This document shows, piece by piece, positions 1-11,111 of a stretch of 64,000 bases of DNA. Positions within the stretch are counted from its first letter, which is position 1. Every line of letters starts with the position of its first letter. This stretch comes from Asterias amurensis (Eukaryota > Echinodermata > Asteroidea > Forcipulatida > Asteriidae). The notes below the pieces were generated by a model. The model worked only from the letters and a program-made list of their open reading frames with translations. It had not been told where the DNA came from and did not search any database. Location: assembly GCF_032118995.1 (NCBI RefSeq), contig NC_092651.1, forward strand, positions 7,914,785 through 7,978,784, given 5' to 3'. The position numbers were made by a program, and so were the translations under genes.

Positions 1-949
1 CTTTTTCTAATGTGAAATTAATAGTTTTTATAAGTTAATGTCCGCCAAGGACAACATCAATCGCCCATAATTATTGTTTATAAATATTTTAAAATCAATA
101 TTTTAAAATCAAAACAAAGCAGTCGTCGAAATGGCTCCTTGGTCCCAACAAAATAACAATAATTGGTTTGATTCGTTTTTATTTCATAATCATCCGATCA
201 CTAAAGCATAAATTAATCATAAACGATGCAGAAATTACAATTTAGTACGAGGTAAATAACGATGTGAGTCTTGTAAGAAGGTAGGGAGTGTCTTGTAACA
301 AGGTAGGGGGTGTCTTGTAAGAAGGTACGAAGTGTCTTGTACGAAGGTACGAAGTGTCTTGTCAGAAGAACGATATTTTTATTCATAATTTTACCTATTA
401 TATCCTATAGAGTCTTCCCATGTTAATGCAATCAGACGTCCCCGTTTGACCCCGTGGTCGCACCCCAAAACTGCTTGAAATTAAATAAAGGTAACGTTTC
501 GACATAAAGCCCCCCCCCCCCATAAAAAAAGAAAAACAAAAACACGTTTAGCGTCCTGCTTTTTATAGTTGGCCGCCCGACATGTTTTTAAAACCAACCG
601 GCTGAGCTACCCCCCCCCCCCAAAAAAAAAAAAAAAAAGATTGTCAAAATTTATTTGTGTTTTTTTGAAGAAGAAAATAAAATCTTTTTTATTATAAACT
701 AACCCCAAAATCAATACGGAAGCGGGTGGGACGCTCAACATTGTTTTTGTTTCCTATTTTAATAGCATCAGCTCAGATGAATGTTATAGTGCTTTCGGCG
801 CTGGTTCCCATCTTAAGTCAATTGCAATCTTTTGTAAATTTCAAATTCAATTTCCAGAATGATCCTATTGACAAATTTTATGTCTATAATCAACAACATT
901 CATTTTGTTGTCATCAATGTGTCGGCTAATTGGTCAGAGAGAAAGAGAA
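1..949. other. Non-coding stretch at window start
   Basis: No convincing exon is visible. It holds a short 22-bp tandem repeat (264-368) and two C-run/A-run junctions (about 510-540 and 611-639), the kind of homopolymer pair seen next to old retroposon tails. The small open frames here have no recognisable content. Confidence 0.6.
264..368. repeat. 22-bp tandem repeat, about five units
   Basis: The unit gtgtcttgtaagaaggtacg plus two bases repeats about five times with small changes (taagaagg, taacaagg, tacgaagg). The first unit is longer by two bases and the last is partial. Confidence 0.8.
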
Positions 950-1048
950 ATGCGCTGGATGCCACCTATGAATTTTGCACCAGCTGCAACAGGCCATCAA
1001 CCCCTCACACGAGCTGCAAGACCAGTGTCTCAACCCTCACATCCATTT

Positions 1049-4000
1049 CTCCAGCCAGCCGCACCAGAGCGCCACTCCTTCCAGTCGCACGACCACTCCT
1101 GCCTCAACCCTTCCAGCCAGCCGCACCAGAGTAGAAACCCCTCCTAGCAACCGCACCAGAGCACAAACCCCTCCTAGCAACCCCACCAGAGTATCAAAGC
1201 CTTCAGCCAGCCGCACCAGAGCACAAACCCCTCCTAGCAACCGCACCAGAGCAGAAACCCCTCCTAGCAACCCCACCAGAGTATCAAAGCCTTCAGCCAG
1301 CCGCACCAGAGTACAAACCCCTCCTAGCAACCGCACCAGAGCACAAACCCCTCCTAGCAACCCCACCAGAGTATCAAAGCCTTCCAGCCAGCCGCACCAG
1401 AGCACAAACCCCTCCTAGCAACCGCACCAGAGCACAAACCCCTCCTAGCAACCCCCACCAGAGTATCAAAGCCTTCAGCCAGCCGCACCAGAGCACAAAC
1501 CCCCTCCTAGCAACCGCACCAGAGCACAAACCCCTCCTAGCAACCCCACCAGAGTATCAAAGCCTTCAGCCAGCCGCACCAGAGCACAAACCCCTCCTAG
1601 CAACCGCACCAGAGCACAAACCCCTCCTAGCAACCCCCACCCAGAGTATCAAAGCCTCCAGCCAGCCGCACCAGAGCACAAACCCCTCCTAGCAACCGCA
1701 CCAGAGCAGAAACCCCTCCTAGCAACCCCACCAGAGTATCAAAGCCTTCAGCCAGCCGCACCAGAGCACAAACCCCTCCTAGCAACCGCACCAGAGCAGA
1801 AACCCCTCCTAGCAACCCCACCAGAGTATCAAAGCCTTCAGCCAGCCGCACCAGAGCACAAACCCCTCCTAGCAACCGCACCAGAGCACAAACCCCTCCT
1901 AGCAACCCCACCAGAGTATCAAAGCCTCCAGCCAGCCGCACCAGAGCACAAACCCCTCCTAGCTACCGCACCAGAGCACAAACCCCTTCCTAGCAACCCC
2001 ACCAGAGTATCAAAGCCTCCAGCCAGCCGCACCAGAGCACAAACCCCTCCTAGCAACCGCACCAGAGCACAAACCCCTCCTAGCAACCCCACCAGAGTAT
2101 CAAAGCCTCCAGCCAGCCGCACCAGAGCACAAACCCCTCCTAGCTACCGCACCAGAGCAGAAACCCCTCCTAGCAACCCCCACCAGAGTATCAAAGCCTC
2201 CAGCCAGCCGCACCAGAGCACAAACCCCTCCTAGCTACCGCACCAGAGCAGAAACCCCTCCTAGCAACCCCACCAGAGTATCAAAGCCTTCAGCCAGCCG
2301 CACCAGAGCACAAACCCCTCCTAGCAACCGCACCAGAGCACAAACCCCTCCTAGCAACCCCACCAGAGTATCAAAGCCTCCAGCCAGCCGCACCAGAGCA
2401 CAAACCCCTCCTAGCTACCGCACCAGAGCAGAAACCCCTCCTAGCAACCCCACCAGAGTATCAAAGCCTCCAGCCAGCTGCACCAGAGCACAAACCCCCT
2501 CCTAGCAACCCCACCAGAGTATCAAAGCCTCCAGCCAGCCGCACCAGAGCACAAACCCCTCCTAGCAACCGCACCAGAGCAGAAACCCCTCCTAGCAACC
2601 CCACCAGAGTATCAAAGCCTCCAGCCAGCCGCACCAGAGCACCAGCCCCTTCTAGCTACCGCACCAGAGCAGAAACCCCTCCTAGCAACCCCACCAGAGT
2701 ATCAAAGCCTCCAGCCAGCCGCACCAGAGCACAAACCCCTCCTAGCAACCGCACCAGAGCAGAAACCCCTCCTAGCAACCCCACCAGAGTATCAAAGCCT
2801 CCAGCCAGCCGCTACCAGAGCACAAACCCCTCCTAGCTACCGCACCAGAGCAGAAACCCCTCCTAACAACCCCACCAGAGTATCAAAGCCTCCAGCCAGC
2901 CGCACCAGAGCACAAAGCAACCGCACCAGAGCAGAAACCCCTCCTAGCAACCCCACCAGAGTATCAAAGCCTCCAGCCAGCTGCACCAGAGCACAAACCC
3001 CTCCTAGCAACCCCACCAGAGTATCAAAGCCTCCAGCCAGCCGCACCAGAGCACAAACCCCTCCTAGCTACCGCACCAGAGCAGAAACCCCTCCTAGCAA
3101 CCCCACCAGAGTATCAAAGCCTCCAGCCAGCCGCACCAGAGCACCAGCCCCTTCTAGCTACCGCACCAGAGCAGAAACCCCTCCTAGCAACCCCACCAGA
3201 GTATCAAAGCCTCCAGCCAGCCGCACCAGAGCACAAACCCCTCCTAGCAACCGCACCAGAGCAGAAACCCCTCCTAGCAACCCCACCAGAGTATCAAAGC
3301 CTCCAGCCAGCCGCACCAGAGCACCAGCCCCTTCTAGCTACCGCACCAGAGCAGAAACCCCTCCTAGCAACCCCACCAGAGTATCAAAGCCTCCAGCCAG
3401 CCGCACCAGAGCACAAACCCCTCCTAGCAACCGCACCAGAGCAGAAACCCCTCCTAGCAACCCCACCAGAGTATCAAAGCCTTCAGCCAGCCGCACCAGA
3501 GCACAAACCCCTCCTAGCAACCGCACCAGAGCACAAACCCCTCCTAGCAACCGCACCAGAGCACAAACCCCTCCTAGCAACCCCACCAGAGTATCAAAGC
3601 CTTCAGCCAGCCGCACCAGAGCACAAACCCCTCCTAGCAACCGCACCAGAGCAGAAACCCCTCCTAGCAACCCCACCAGAGTATCAAAGCCTTCAGCCAG
3701 CCGCACCAGAGCACAAACCCCTTCTAGCAACCGCACCAGAGCAGAAACCCCTCCTAGCAACCCCACCAGAGTATCAAAGCCTTCAGCCAGCCGCACCAGA
3801 GCACAAACCCCTCCTAGCAACCGCACCAGAGCACAAACCCCTCCTAGCAACCCCACCAGAGTATCAAAGCCTCCAGCCAGCCGCACCAGAGCACAAACCC
3901 CTCCTAGCTACCGCACCAGAGCAGAAACCCCTCCTAGCAACCCCACCAGAGTATCAAAGCCTCCAGCCAGCTGCACCAGAGCACAAACCCCTCCTAGCAA

Positions 4001-6652
4001 CCCCACCAGAGTATCAAAGCCTCCAGCCAGCCGCACCAGAGCACAAACCCCTCCTAGCAACCGCACCAGAGCAGAAACCCCTCCTAGCAACCCCACCAGA
4101 GTATCAAAGCCTCCAGCCAGCCGCACCAGAGCACCAGCCCCTTCTAGCTACCGCACCAGAGCAGAAACCCCTCCTAGCAACCCCACCAGAGTATCAAAGC
4201 CTCCAGCCAGCCGCACCAGAGCACAAACCCCTCCTAGCTACCGCACCAGAGCAGAAACCCCTCCTAGCAACCCCACCAGAGTATCAAAGCCTCCAGCCAG
4301 CCGCACCAGAGCACAAACCCCTCCTAGCTACCGCACCAGAGCAGAAACCCCTCCTAGCAACCCCACCAGAGTATCAAAGCCTCCAGCCAGCTGCACCAGA
4401 GCACAAACCCCTCCTAGCAACCCCACCAGAGTATCAAAGCCTCCAGCCAGCCGCACCAGAGCACAAACCCCTCCTAGCTACCGCACCAGAGCAGAAACCC
4501 CTCCTAGCAACCCCACCAGAGTATCAAAGCCTCCAGCCAGCCGCACCAGAGCACAAACCCCTCCTAGCTACCGCACCAGAGCAGAAACCCCTCCTAGCAA
4601 CCCCACCAGAGTATCAAAGCCTCCAGCCAGCCGCACCAGAGCACCAGCCCCTTCTAGCTACCGCACCAGAGCAGAAACCCCTCCTAGCAACCCCACCAGA
4701 GTATCAAAGCCTCCAGCCAGCCGCACCAGAGCACAAACCCCTCCTAGCAACCGCACCAGAGCAGAAACCCCTCCTAGCAACCCCACCAGAGTATCAAAGC
4801 CTCCAGCCAGCCGCACCAGAGCACAAACCCCTCCAGCCAGCCGCACCAGAGCACCAGCCCCTTCTAGCTACCGCACCAGAGCACAAACCCCTCCTAGCAA
4901 CCCCACCAGAGTATCAAAGCCTCCAGCCAGCCGCACCAGAGCACAAACCCCTCCTAGCAACCGCACCAGAGCAGAAACCCCTCCTAGCAACCCCACCAGA
5001 GTATCAAAGCCTCCAGCCAGCCGAACCAGAGCACAAACCCCTCCTAGCAACCGCACCAGAGCAGAAACCCCTCCTAGCAACCCCACCAGAGTATCAAAGC
5101 CTCCAGCCAGCCGCACCAGAGCACAAACCCCTCCTAGCAACCGCACCAGAGCAGAAACCCCTCCTAGCAACCCCACCAGAGTATCAAAGCCTCCAGCCAG
5201 CCGCACCAGAGCACCAGCCCCTTCTAGCTACCGCACCAGAGCAGAAACCCCTCCTATAGCAACCCCACCAGAGTATCAAAGCCTCCAGCCAGCCGCACCA
5301 GAGCACAAACCCCTCCTAGCTACCGCACCAGAGCAGAAACCCCTCCTAGCAACCCCACCAGAGTATCAAAGCCTCCAGCCAGCCGCACCAGAGCACCAGC
5401 CCCTTCTAGCAACCGCACCAGAGCAGAAACCCCTCCTAGCAACCCCACCAGAGTATCAAAGCCTCCAGCCAGCCGCACCAGAGCACAAACCCCTCCTAGC
5501 AACCGCACCAGAGCAGAAACCCCTCCTAGCAACCCCACCAGAGTATCAAAGCCTCCAGCCAGCCGCACCAGAGCACCAGCCCCTTCTAGCTACCGCACCA
5601 GAGCAGAAACCCCTCCTATAGCAACCCCACCAGAGTATCAAAGCCTCCAGCCAGCCGCACCAGAGCACAAACCCCTCCTAGCTACCGCACCAGAGCAGAA
5701 ACCCCTCCTAGCAACCCCACCAGAGTATCAAAGCCTCCAGCCAGCCGCACCAGAGCACCAGCCCCTTCTAGCAACCCCACCAGAGTATCAAAGCCTCCAG
5801 CCAGCCGCACCAGAGCACCAGCCCCTTCTAGCTACCGCACCAGAGCAGAAACCCCTCCTAGCAACCCCACCAGAGTATCAAAGCCTCCAGCCAGCTGCAC
5901 CAGAGCACCAGCCCCTTCTAGCTACCGCACCAGAGCAGAAACCCCTCCTAGCAACCCCACCAGAGTATCAAAGCCTCCAGCCAGCCGCACCAGAGCACCA
6001 GCCCCTTCTAGCTACCGCACCAGAGCAGAAACCCCTCCTAGCAACCCCACCAGAGTATCAAAGCCTCCAGCCAGCCGCACCAGAGCACCAGCCCCTTCTA
6101 GCAACCCCACCAGAGTATCAAAGCCTCCAGCCAGCCGCACCAGAGCACCAGCCCCTTCTAGCTACCGCACCAGAGCAGAAACCCCTCCTAGCAACCCCAC
6201 CAGAGTATCAAAGCCTCCAGCCAGCTGCACCAGAGCACCAGCCCCTTCTAGCTACCGCACCAGAGCAGAAACCCCTCCTAGCAACCCCACCAGAGTATCA
6301 AAGCCTCCAGCCAGCCGCACCAGAGCACAAACCCCTCCTAGCAACCGCACCAGAGCAGAAACCCCTCCTAGCAACCCCACCAGAGTATCAAAGCCTCCAG
6401 CCAGCCGCACCAGAGCACAAACCCCTCCTAGCAACCGCACCAGAGCAGAAACCCCTCCTAGCAACCCCACCAGAGTATCAAAGCCTCCAGCCAGCCGCAC
6501 CAGAGCACCAGCCCCTTCTAGCTACCGCACCAGAGCAGAAACCCCTCCTATAGCAACCCCACCAGAGTATCAAAGCCTCCAGCCAGCCGCACCAGAGCAC
6601 AAACCCCTCCTAGCTACCGCACCAGAGCAGAAACCCCTCCTAGCAACCCCAC
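1049..6652. repeat. Large minisatellite: 30-bp monomers in 90-bp higher-order units
   Basis: About 185 monomers of 30 bp. Three monomer types alternate: A (cctagcaaccccaccagagt...), B (ccagccagccgcaccagagc...) and C (cctagcaaccgcaccagagc...). In order they form 90-bp units, with places where B-A or C-A pairs repeat out of turn. Variants cluster: the cttcag form of B is common before 2,400 and in 3,480-3,800, while a B monomer ending caccagccccttctagctac occurs only from about 2,640 onward. That is the pattern left by local unequal exchange. The edges decay at 1,049-1,130 and 6,640-6,720. Because 30 is a multiple of three, frames stay open on both strands for long stretches. Confidence 0.95.
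2776..5256 (+). other. Start-less open frame of Pro/Glu decapeptides inside the minisatellite
   Basis: The plus frame is open for 827 codons and contains no ATG, GTG or TTG. From about 2,812 it reads three decapeptides in turn: LLATPPEYQS, LQPAAPEHKP and LLATAPEQKP, rich in Pro, Glu, Ala and Gln. A 9-bp deletion near 2,915 keeps the frame. It closes at a TAG created by a two-base TA insertion (5,257-5,259); the same insertion recurs near 5,617 and 6,550. Outside this stretch the frame is broken by single extra bases, mostly in C runs (about 1,452, 1,500, 1,636, 2,178, 2,498, and a T at 2,813), and by a CAG-to-TAG change at 1,132. At the left edge an ATG frame from 950 (Met/Pro-rich) enters the same phase. 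At the right edge the frame runs into PPAYQQRPPPY and a stop near 6,690. It could be a decayed or mis-assembled repetitive exon, or only a by-product of the 30-bp unit. No family recognised. Confidence 0.4.
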
Positions 6653-7440
6653 CCGCATATCAGCAACGTCCACCACCATACTAGCTACAGCCATTACCGC
6701 ATAAGCCAAAGCCATTACCACACTAGTAACAGCCATTGCAACATTAGCCACAGAGAGAAAGTGGTCTTTTTTGAGAAAGGGGTCATTTTTCACTCAAACA
6801 ATATAATACCTAAATGGCTTTTTATTATGCATCTGAAAGCACACAAAACTATACACCAATGGTGTTTTTTCTTTCACTATTCTATGGCAAATCCGATGGC
6901 CAATTGAGCTGAAATGTTCACAAGATTGTTATTTTTATGCGTTCTGGGATATGTTCACAATATTGTTATTTTTATGCGTTCTGGGATACACCAATGGAGA
7001 ATACTAGTCTTTGACAATTATTACCGAACGTGTCCAGGGGGTCGATTTCACAAAGAGATATCAAAAACGTATGGATAGTCCTAAGTTAGGACGAGTAACT
7101 CGAAATAAGACTAGTCCCAACTCTTTGTAAAATCCACCCCAGTGCTTTTAATTAGCTTGTATACAATCATGTACAGTGTGTATATACATGTATTTATATA
7201 AACAAATTATTTTATTTTTATGTTTTTAATTTACGCATTTGTATTATTTTATAGTAAAGCTGCTTTCGTTCTGTTTTATTTTAAACCCATGGGTCTACTG
7301 TGCATTTTGATGTAGGCCCTAAATGAACAAATAAAAAGCTATAAGTCAACTTTTGTTTTGTCGATCTTTGAATCTTTGTAATGATTCGTAAACAAAATTA
7401 ACCAAGGTTTAGACTTAATGCTTATCTTTGAACACGCTAA
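6653..7440. other. Non-coding, old repeat fragments
   Basis: Follows the decayed end of the array (agccattaccgca-like pieces to 6,755). It contains a direct duplication of about 35 bp (6,917-6,949 and 6,951-6,986, both ending tttttatgcgttctgggat). No exon seen. Confidence 0.6.
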
Positions 7441-7469
7441 GAATGTTAATTGGGTTTACTGTCAAACTC

Positions 7470-7545
7470 ACTGGTCGAGTTGGTCCACTGGTACATCCCT
7501 TCCGGAGTCGGAGATTCCCTGTTTGATCCCCGGGCGGGCTTCACA
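7470..7545 (+). repeat. Possible tRNA-derived SINE head
   Basis: A TGGTC...CACTGG block resembling a pol III A box is followed about 40 bp later by ctgtttgatcccc, a weak match to the B box GGTTCGANNCC. The sequence runs straight into a MITE fragment at about 7,590. The head is degenerate and the call is tentative. Confidence 0.3.
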
Positions 7546-7589
7546 ACATGACGTCATTTTTGTGCGAAAAAAAGTTGGAAATCCCTTTA

Positions 7590-8300
7590 AAGTATTGCTT
7601 GATTCCGGGACCTCAAATTCTACATCTGAGGTCTAGAAATTAAATTCGTGTAAACTTACGTCTTCCCCGAAAACCATGTTACTTCAGAGGAAGCAGTTTC
7701 TCCAAATGTTTTAAACCATCAACAGCTCTCCATTGCTTATTAACAAGTAAGTTTTTATGCTAACAATTAGTTAAAGTGATACCGATAGTGTCCAGTGCCT
7801 TGAACATGATGGGCCTGTGGTATGTTCTTGTGGGGTATGGTTGGGCGGTCCTCCACTTTAAAGACACGGGACACTATTGGTAATTATCAGAGACCAGTCT
7901 TCTTACTTGGTGCATCTCATCATATGCATAAAATAACAAACCTGTGAAAATTTGAGCTCAATTGGTCGTCGAAGTTGCGAGATAATAATGAAAGAAAAAC
8001 ACCCTAATCACTCACACGAAGTTGTGTGCTTTCATGCTCGATTTCGTGACCTCAAATTCTAATTCTGAGGCCTCGAAATCCAATTCGTGGAAAATTACTT
8101 CTTCCTCGAAAACTACATTTTTCAGAGTGAGCCGTTTCTCATAATATTTTATACTATCAACAGATCTTCCTTGCTTGTTACCAAGTAAGTTTTTATGCTA
8201 ACAATTAGTTTAAGTGATACCAATAGTGTCCAGTGCCCTTGAACATGATGGGCCTGTGGTATGTTCTTGTGGGGTATGGTGGGGTGGGGCGGGGCGGTCA
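7590..8300. repeat. Tandemly duplicated palindromic MITE (gacctcaaattc family)
   Basis: A full copy lies at 7,859-8,241 (ends ggacactattggtaattatc and accaatagtgtccagtgccc; centre gacctcaaattctaattctgaggcctc). A partial copy lies at 7,590-7,805. Both are followed by the same 55-bp flank (gaacatgatgggcctgtggt... at 7,802 and 8,242), so the right part of the MITE and its flank were duplicated as a block of about 430 bp. The family recurs at 18,340, 26,404, 44,252, 50,291, 54,871, 61,901 and 62,201. Confidence 0.85.
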
Positions 8301-8605
8301 TCTACTTGAAACAATACAACAACACGACAACATTTTCAATTTAAAGGATACAATTCATGCAGTACTTGTTTTAATAGCAACAGCACATAATAACAGCACA
8401 TCACATAATACGATCATTATATAGGCCGAAAGTCAGTACAATGGATTGCCATACATAGTCGTGACTACAACAAATTACATTGTACAATTACCGAGATAGA
8501 TGATACTCTCATGGGGTGTTTTGAATTTGACTCAAATTTGATCAAATTGTCTGGATCTGGGCCAATTTGACCCAGATGTTTTTAGAGTGTAGTGATGTGT
8601 GATAC

Positions 8606-8982
8606 TTAAAGGATTCGGGTACTTTTTGTAACACAAAACAGAATGTCCACAGATTTACATTAAACTTCCACCATTTGAAGATAATGACAGTAGAAAGCGT
8701 ACCTTGAAATATTACTTGTTGAGGTGCTGTAGTTTTGGGGAAATTAGTAAAACAATGTCACGAAAACGTTTATTTCATGCTAAAATAATTTTCGTCTCAT
8801 GATCACTGAGACGAAAATTATGTTCATGACCCTGTTTTACTCACTTTTAAAAACTACAGCCCCTCAGCACGTAGTATTTTCAGGGAAGCTTTCTACTATC
8901 ATTATTTTCAAACCGTGTGAGTTCAAATCTGTGACATTGGTTTTTTTTTTTGTCCTACAAAAGTTACTGGACCCTTTAATCC
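8606..8982. mobile_element. Palindromic MITE with perfect central hairpin
   Basis: The ends read taaaggattcgggtactttt and, inverted, aaaagttactggacccttta. The two halves are imperfect reverse complements (aactacagc, gtagtattt and ttcaaa blocks mirror each other). At 8,785-8,821 lies a perfect hairpin with 15-bp arms (ataattttcgtctca) around a 7-base loop. No coding capacity. Confidence 0.8.
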
Positions 8983-9740
8983 AGGATCACTCACATTAAC
9001 TATAAATGTTATATAAACTCCATTGAATGTTCAGGTCATCGGTTTATTTTATTATCTTTCAGCAATTAGCAAAGCTCACTAGAACTACAATATTTTGATG
9101 TTAACGTCCTCTGCACAGCACTATAGAAAATTCAACATCTGAAACTGCTACTCATCATAGACTTTGTTTGCCTGCTGGTCATAATAAACCTGAGTTTCCT
9201 AAATGGAAATTAGAGCTGCAAATTGTTTGTCAATTTTTCGAGTTTTTGCATGATAATAACGCTCAAAACTTTGAGGCATTCATAGACCTTTCTAATGCAA
9301 CGTCACAGCTCGAGTTTTTGCAATCAATACAAAGCCATCAATGCAAAACAAATCCAGTTTGTTTACAAAGTAATAACAACATGTTGGAAACAAAACAAAA
9401 CAACCAGTTATGGAATGTATTTTAATTGACTTGGAAGCTTACAGAAAATGTTGGATTTGGTTTAATGGTATGCAGTCGTCCTTGCCAACCAGCGCGTTTT
9501 GTTTATGGAAAGTTGAACTCCACCTGCAGTTGAACTGTTTCTGTTTCCAAGTTGGAGATCAGTGGTGATGCTGTGTAAAGAGAAAAGAAATACAACATTC
9601 TGCTTTTTAACAATTGAATAAATAACCATTGGTTCCAGTTATAAGGGCCCTTGGCTACTATTAAACACCATGGTGATCGATTCTTTGAACAGTGTTAAAT
9701 GCAATGGAAATGGAAGGGGGTACATTAGCAATGGGAGACC
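8983..9740. other. Non-coding stretch
   Basis: An 85-codon plus-strand frame (9,168-9,425) shows no domain, splice context or composition bias that would support it. Nothing else is identified. Confidence 0.5.
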
Positions 9741-9866
9741 TTGGGACGCTACGTGGCAGCAGACTTACACGGTAAATTTTCACTGTTGTAGTTCTGAGCA
9801 TGCGCACGTTAAAGGAAACAACGGATTTACATGGTAAGTCTGCTGCCACCTAGCGTCCTAAAATGG
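9740..9866. mobile_element. Short MITE with CTCF-like ends
   Basis: Inverted ends read gggacgctacgtggcagcag (left) and, reverse-complemented, ggacgctaggtggcagcag (right). Each arm carries the core CTA[C/G]GTGGCAGCAG. Only the right half (from 9,781) is present in the duplicate at 57,111. Confidence 0.65.
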
Positions 9867-10196
9867 TTTTAACAGTACACGACGTGCTTCCCCAGAGAGT
9901 TTTATCCTTGCGAATAAAGACAGGTACCTGCTACCATGCTGCTAGGTCCAGTGTTTTCATTGGATAATATGACCATTCGATAAATGCAGTGACCAAAAGC
10001 TACCGCACCTTGGTTGGTTTTGATTGGGTCTGAGGTTACCTCGGACGACCAATCGAAACACAGAAATGGAAAGGTTACTTTCGGTCGTCTGCATGTGTGT
10101 CCACGTATGTGTATTGTACACAGTACATGCATGTGCATGTACTTGCAATATTGTAAAGTTTGTGCAGAATTTGATCAAAGATATTTGGGTGCGTTC

Positions 10197-10336
10197 GTTT
10201 AGCTTCCCCGGGTCGACCCCGGTGTGTGGCGTTTTCTTTTTCCAGGACGAACGTGTGCAGATAATTACCCACGTTTGTCCTGGAAAAAACCCGCCACACA
10301 TGGGGGTCGACCTAGGGAAGCTAAACGAACGCACCC
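10197..10336. mobile_element. 140-bp palindromic MITE (gggtgcgttcg family)
   Basis: Perfect outer ends gggtgcgttcgtttagcttc and its complement at 10,317-10,336. Inner blocks (gggtcgacc, gtgtggcg, ccaggacgaacgtg) also mirror. The duplicate near 57,430 lacks it, so it inserted after the duplication or was lost there. Diverged relatives sit near 31,457 and 57,045-57,110. Confidence 0.85.
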
Positions 10337-10671
10337 TTTATGTGAAATGAATTTAGGTCAAAGGTGAATGTACAGACGCACGCCGGCTGGAGGCCGGCCG
10401 GTCTCTGGCGTTATTCACGAGCCTCGAAGTGTGACGTCAGATGTTCAGGCTACAGAGAGGTTTCTTTTGCGAGTCCTTTAGTAGGAGGGGTGATGGGTTC
10501 AGACTTTTACTTTCGTAAGGTCTTTAGATTGCAAGACTATATTGAACAAGTTTTTTTTCCATTATAAGGGCCTTTATGAATTGGTCATCTCCTCCCTAGA
10601 TAGTTATTTTCTGATTATGCTCAGTTTATAAAAAAGAATGAAAACTAACCTTAGCAGTGGTGATGTCCAAG

Positions 10672-11111
10672 CTAACCTCGGCAGTTTGTATTTTCAACAC
10701 AGCTTGTCAAGAGTTCCCCGTACAGCGGAGAGATGAAGACCAGGGAATAATATACGTTCCGTTCCTTTTTGGGGTTGATGAACTGGGCACAGATGAATTT
10801 AGCATCTTGACAGGTATGGCCGGTCAAGTCAAAGCCATAGCTGACGTCGTTGAAGACGACTTTACCCTCCATTTCCGAAGAAGGCCGTTCTCTTTCAGGC
10901 AAAGCTTTCTGCATGACGGTGCCAGACAGCTCGTTCTGCCCGTTTTCACTGCTAGACATCCACACCCTCACTGTCCACACCCCTCGATCGTGTTTATACC
11001 ATGGAATTGCCTCCGAATACTTCACTTTCAGCTGCAGAGCAATCTCATTTGCTTTGCCTTGTTTTATGGAAGCTTGTGGCACCTCTGGATTAATCTCATT
11101 CACACTAACAT
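10672..11111 (-). CDS. Exon 4: C-terminal domain
   Basis: A 440-nt exon beginning after CCATACAG, with 145 codons to a TAG. It is rich in short beta-strand-like segments (ALQLKVKYSEA, WTVRVWMSSSENG, KVVFNDVSYGFDL, YYSLVFISP) and carries four cysteines (HTCQDAKFICAQF, LTSCVE, TNCRG). The open frame on the opposite strand (10,657-11,133) is its shadow. I do not recognise the family. Confidence 0.75.

Noticed and set aside
1037-6500. Minus-strand frames of the LAGGFDTLVGLLGGVSALVR type
   Set aside because: They are the antisense of the 30-bp array and start at GTG only. Their openness follows from the unit length, and the frames are broken at the same indels as the plus strand.
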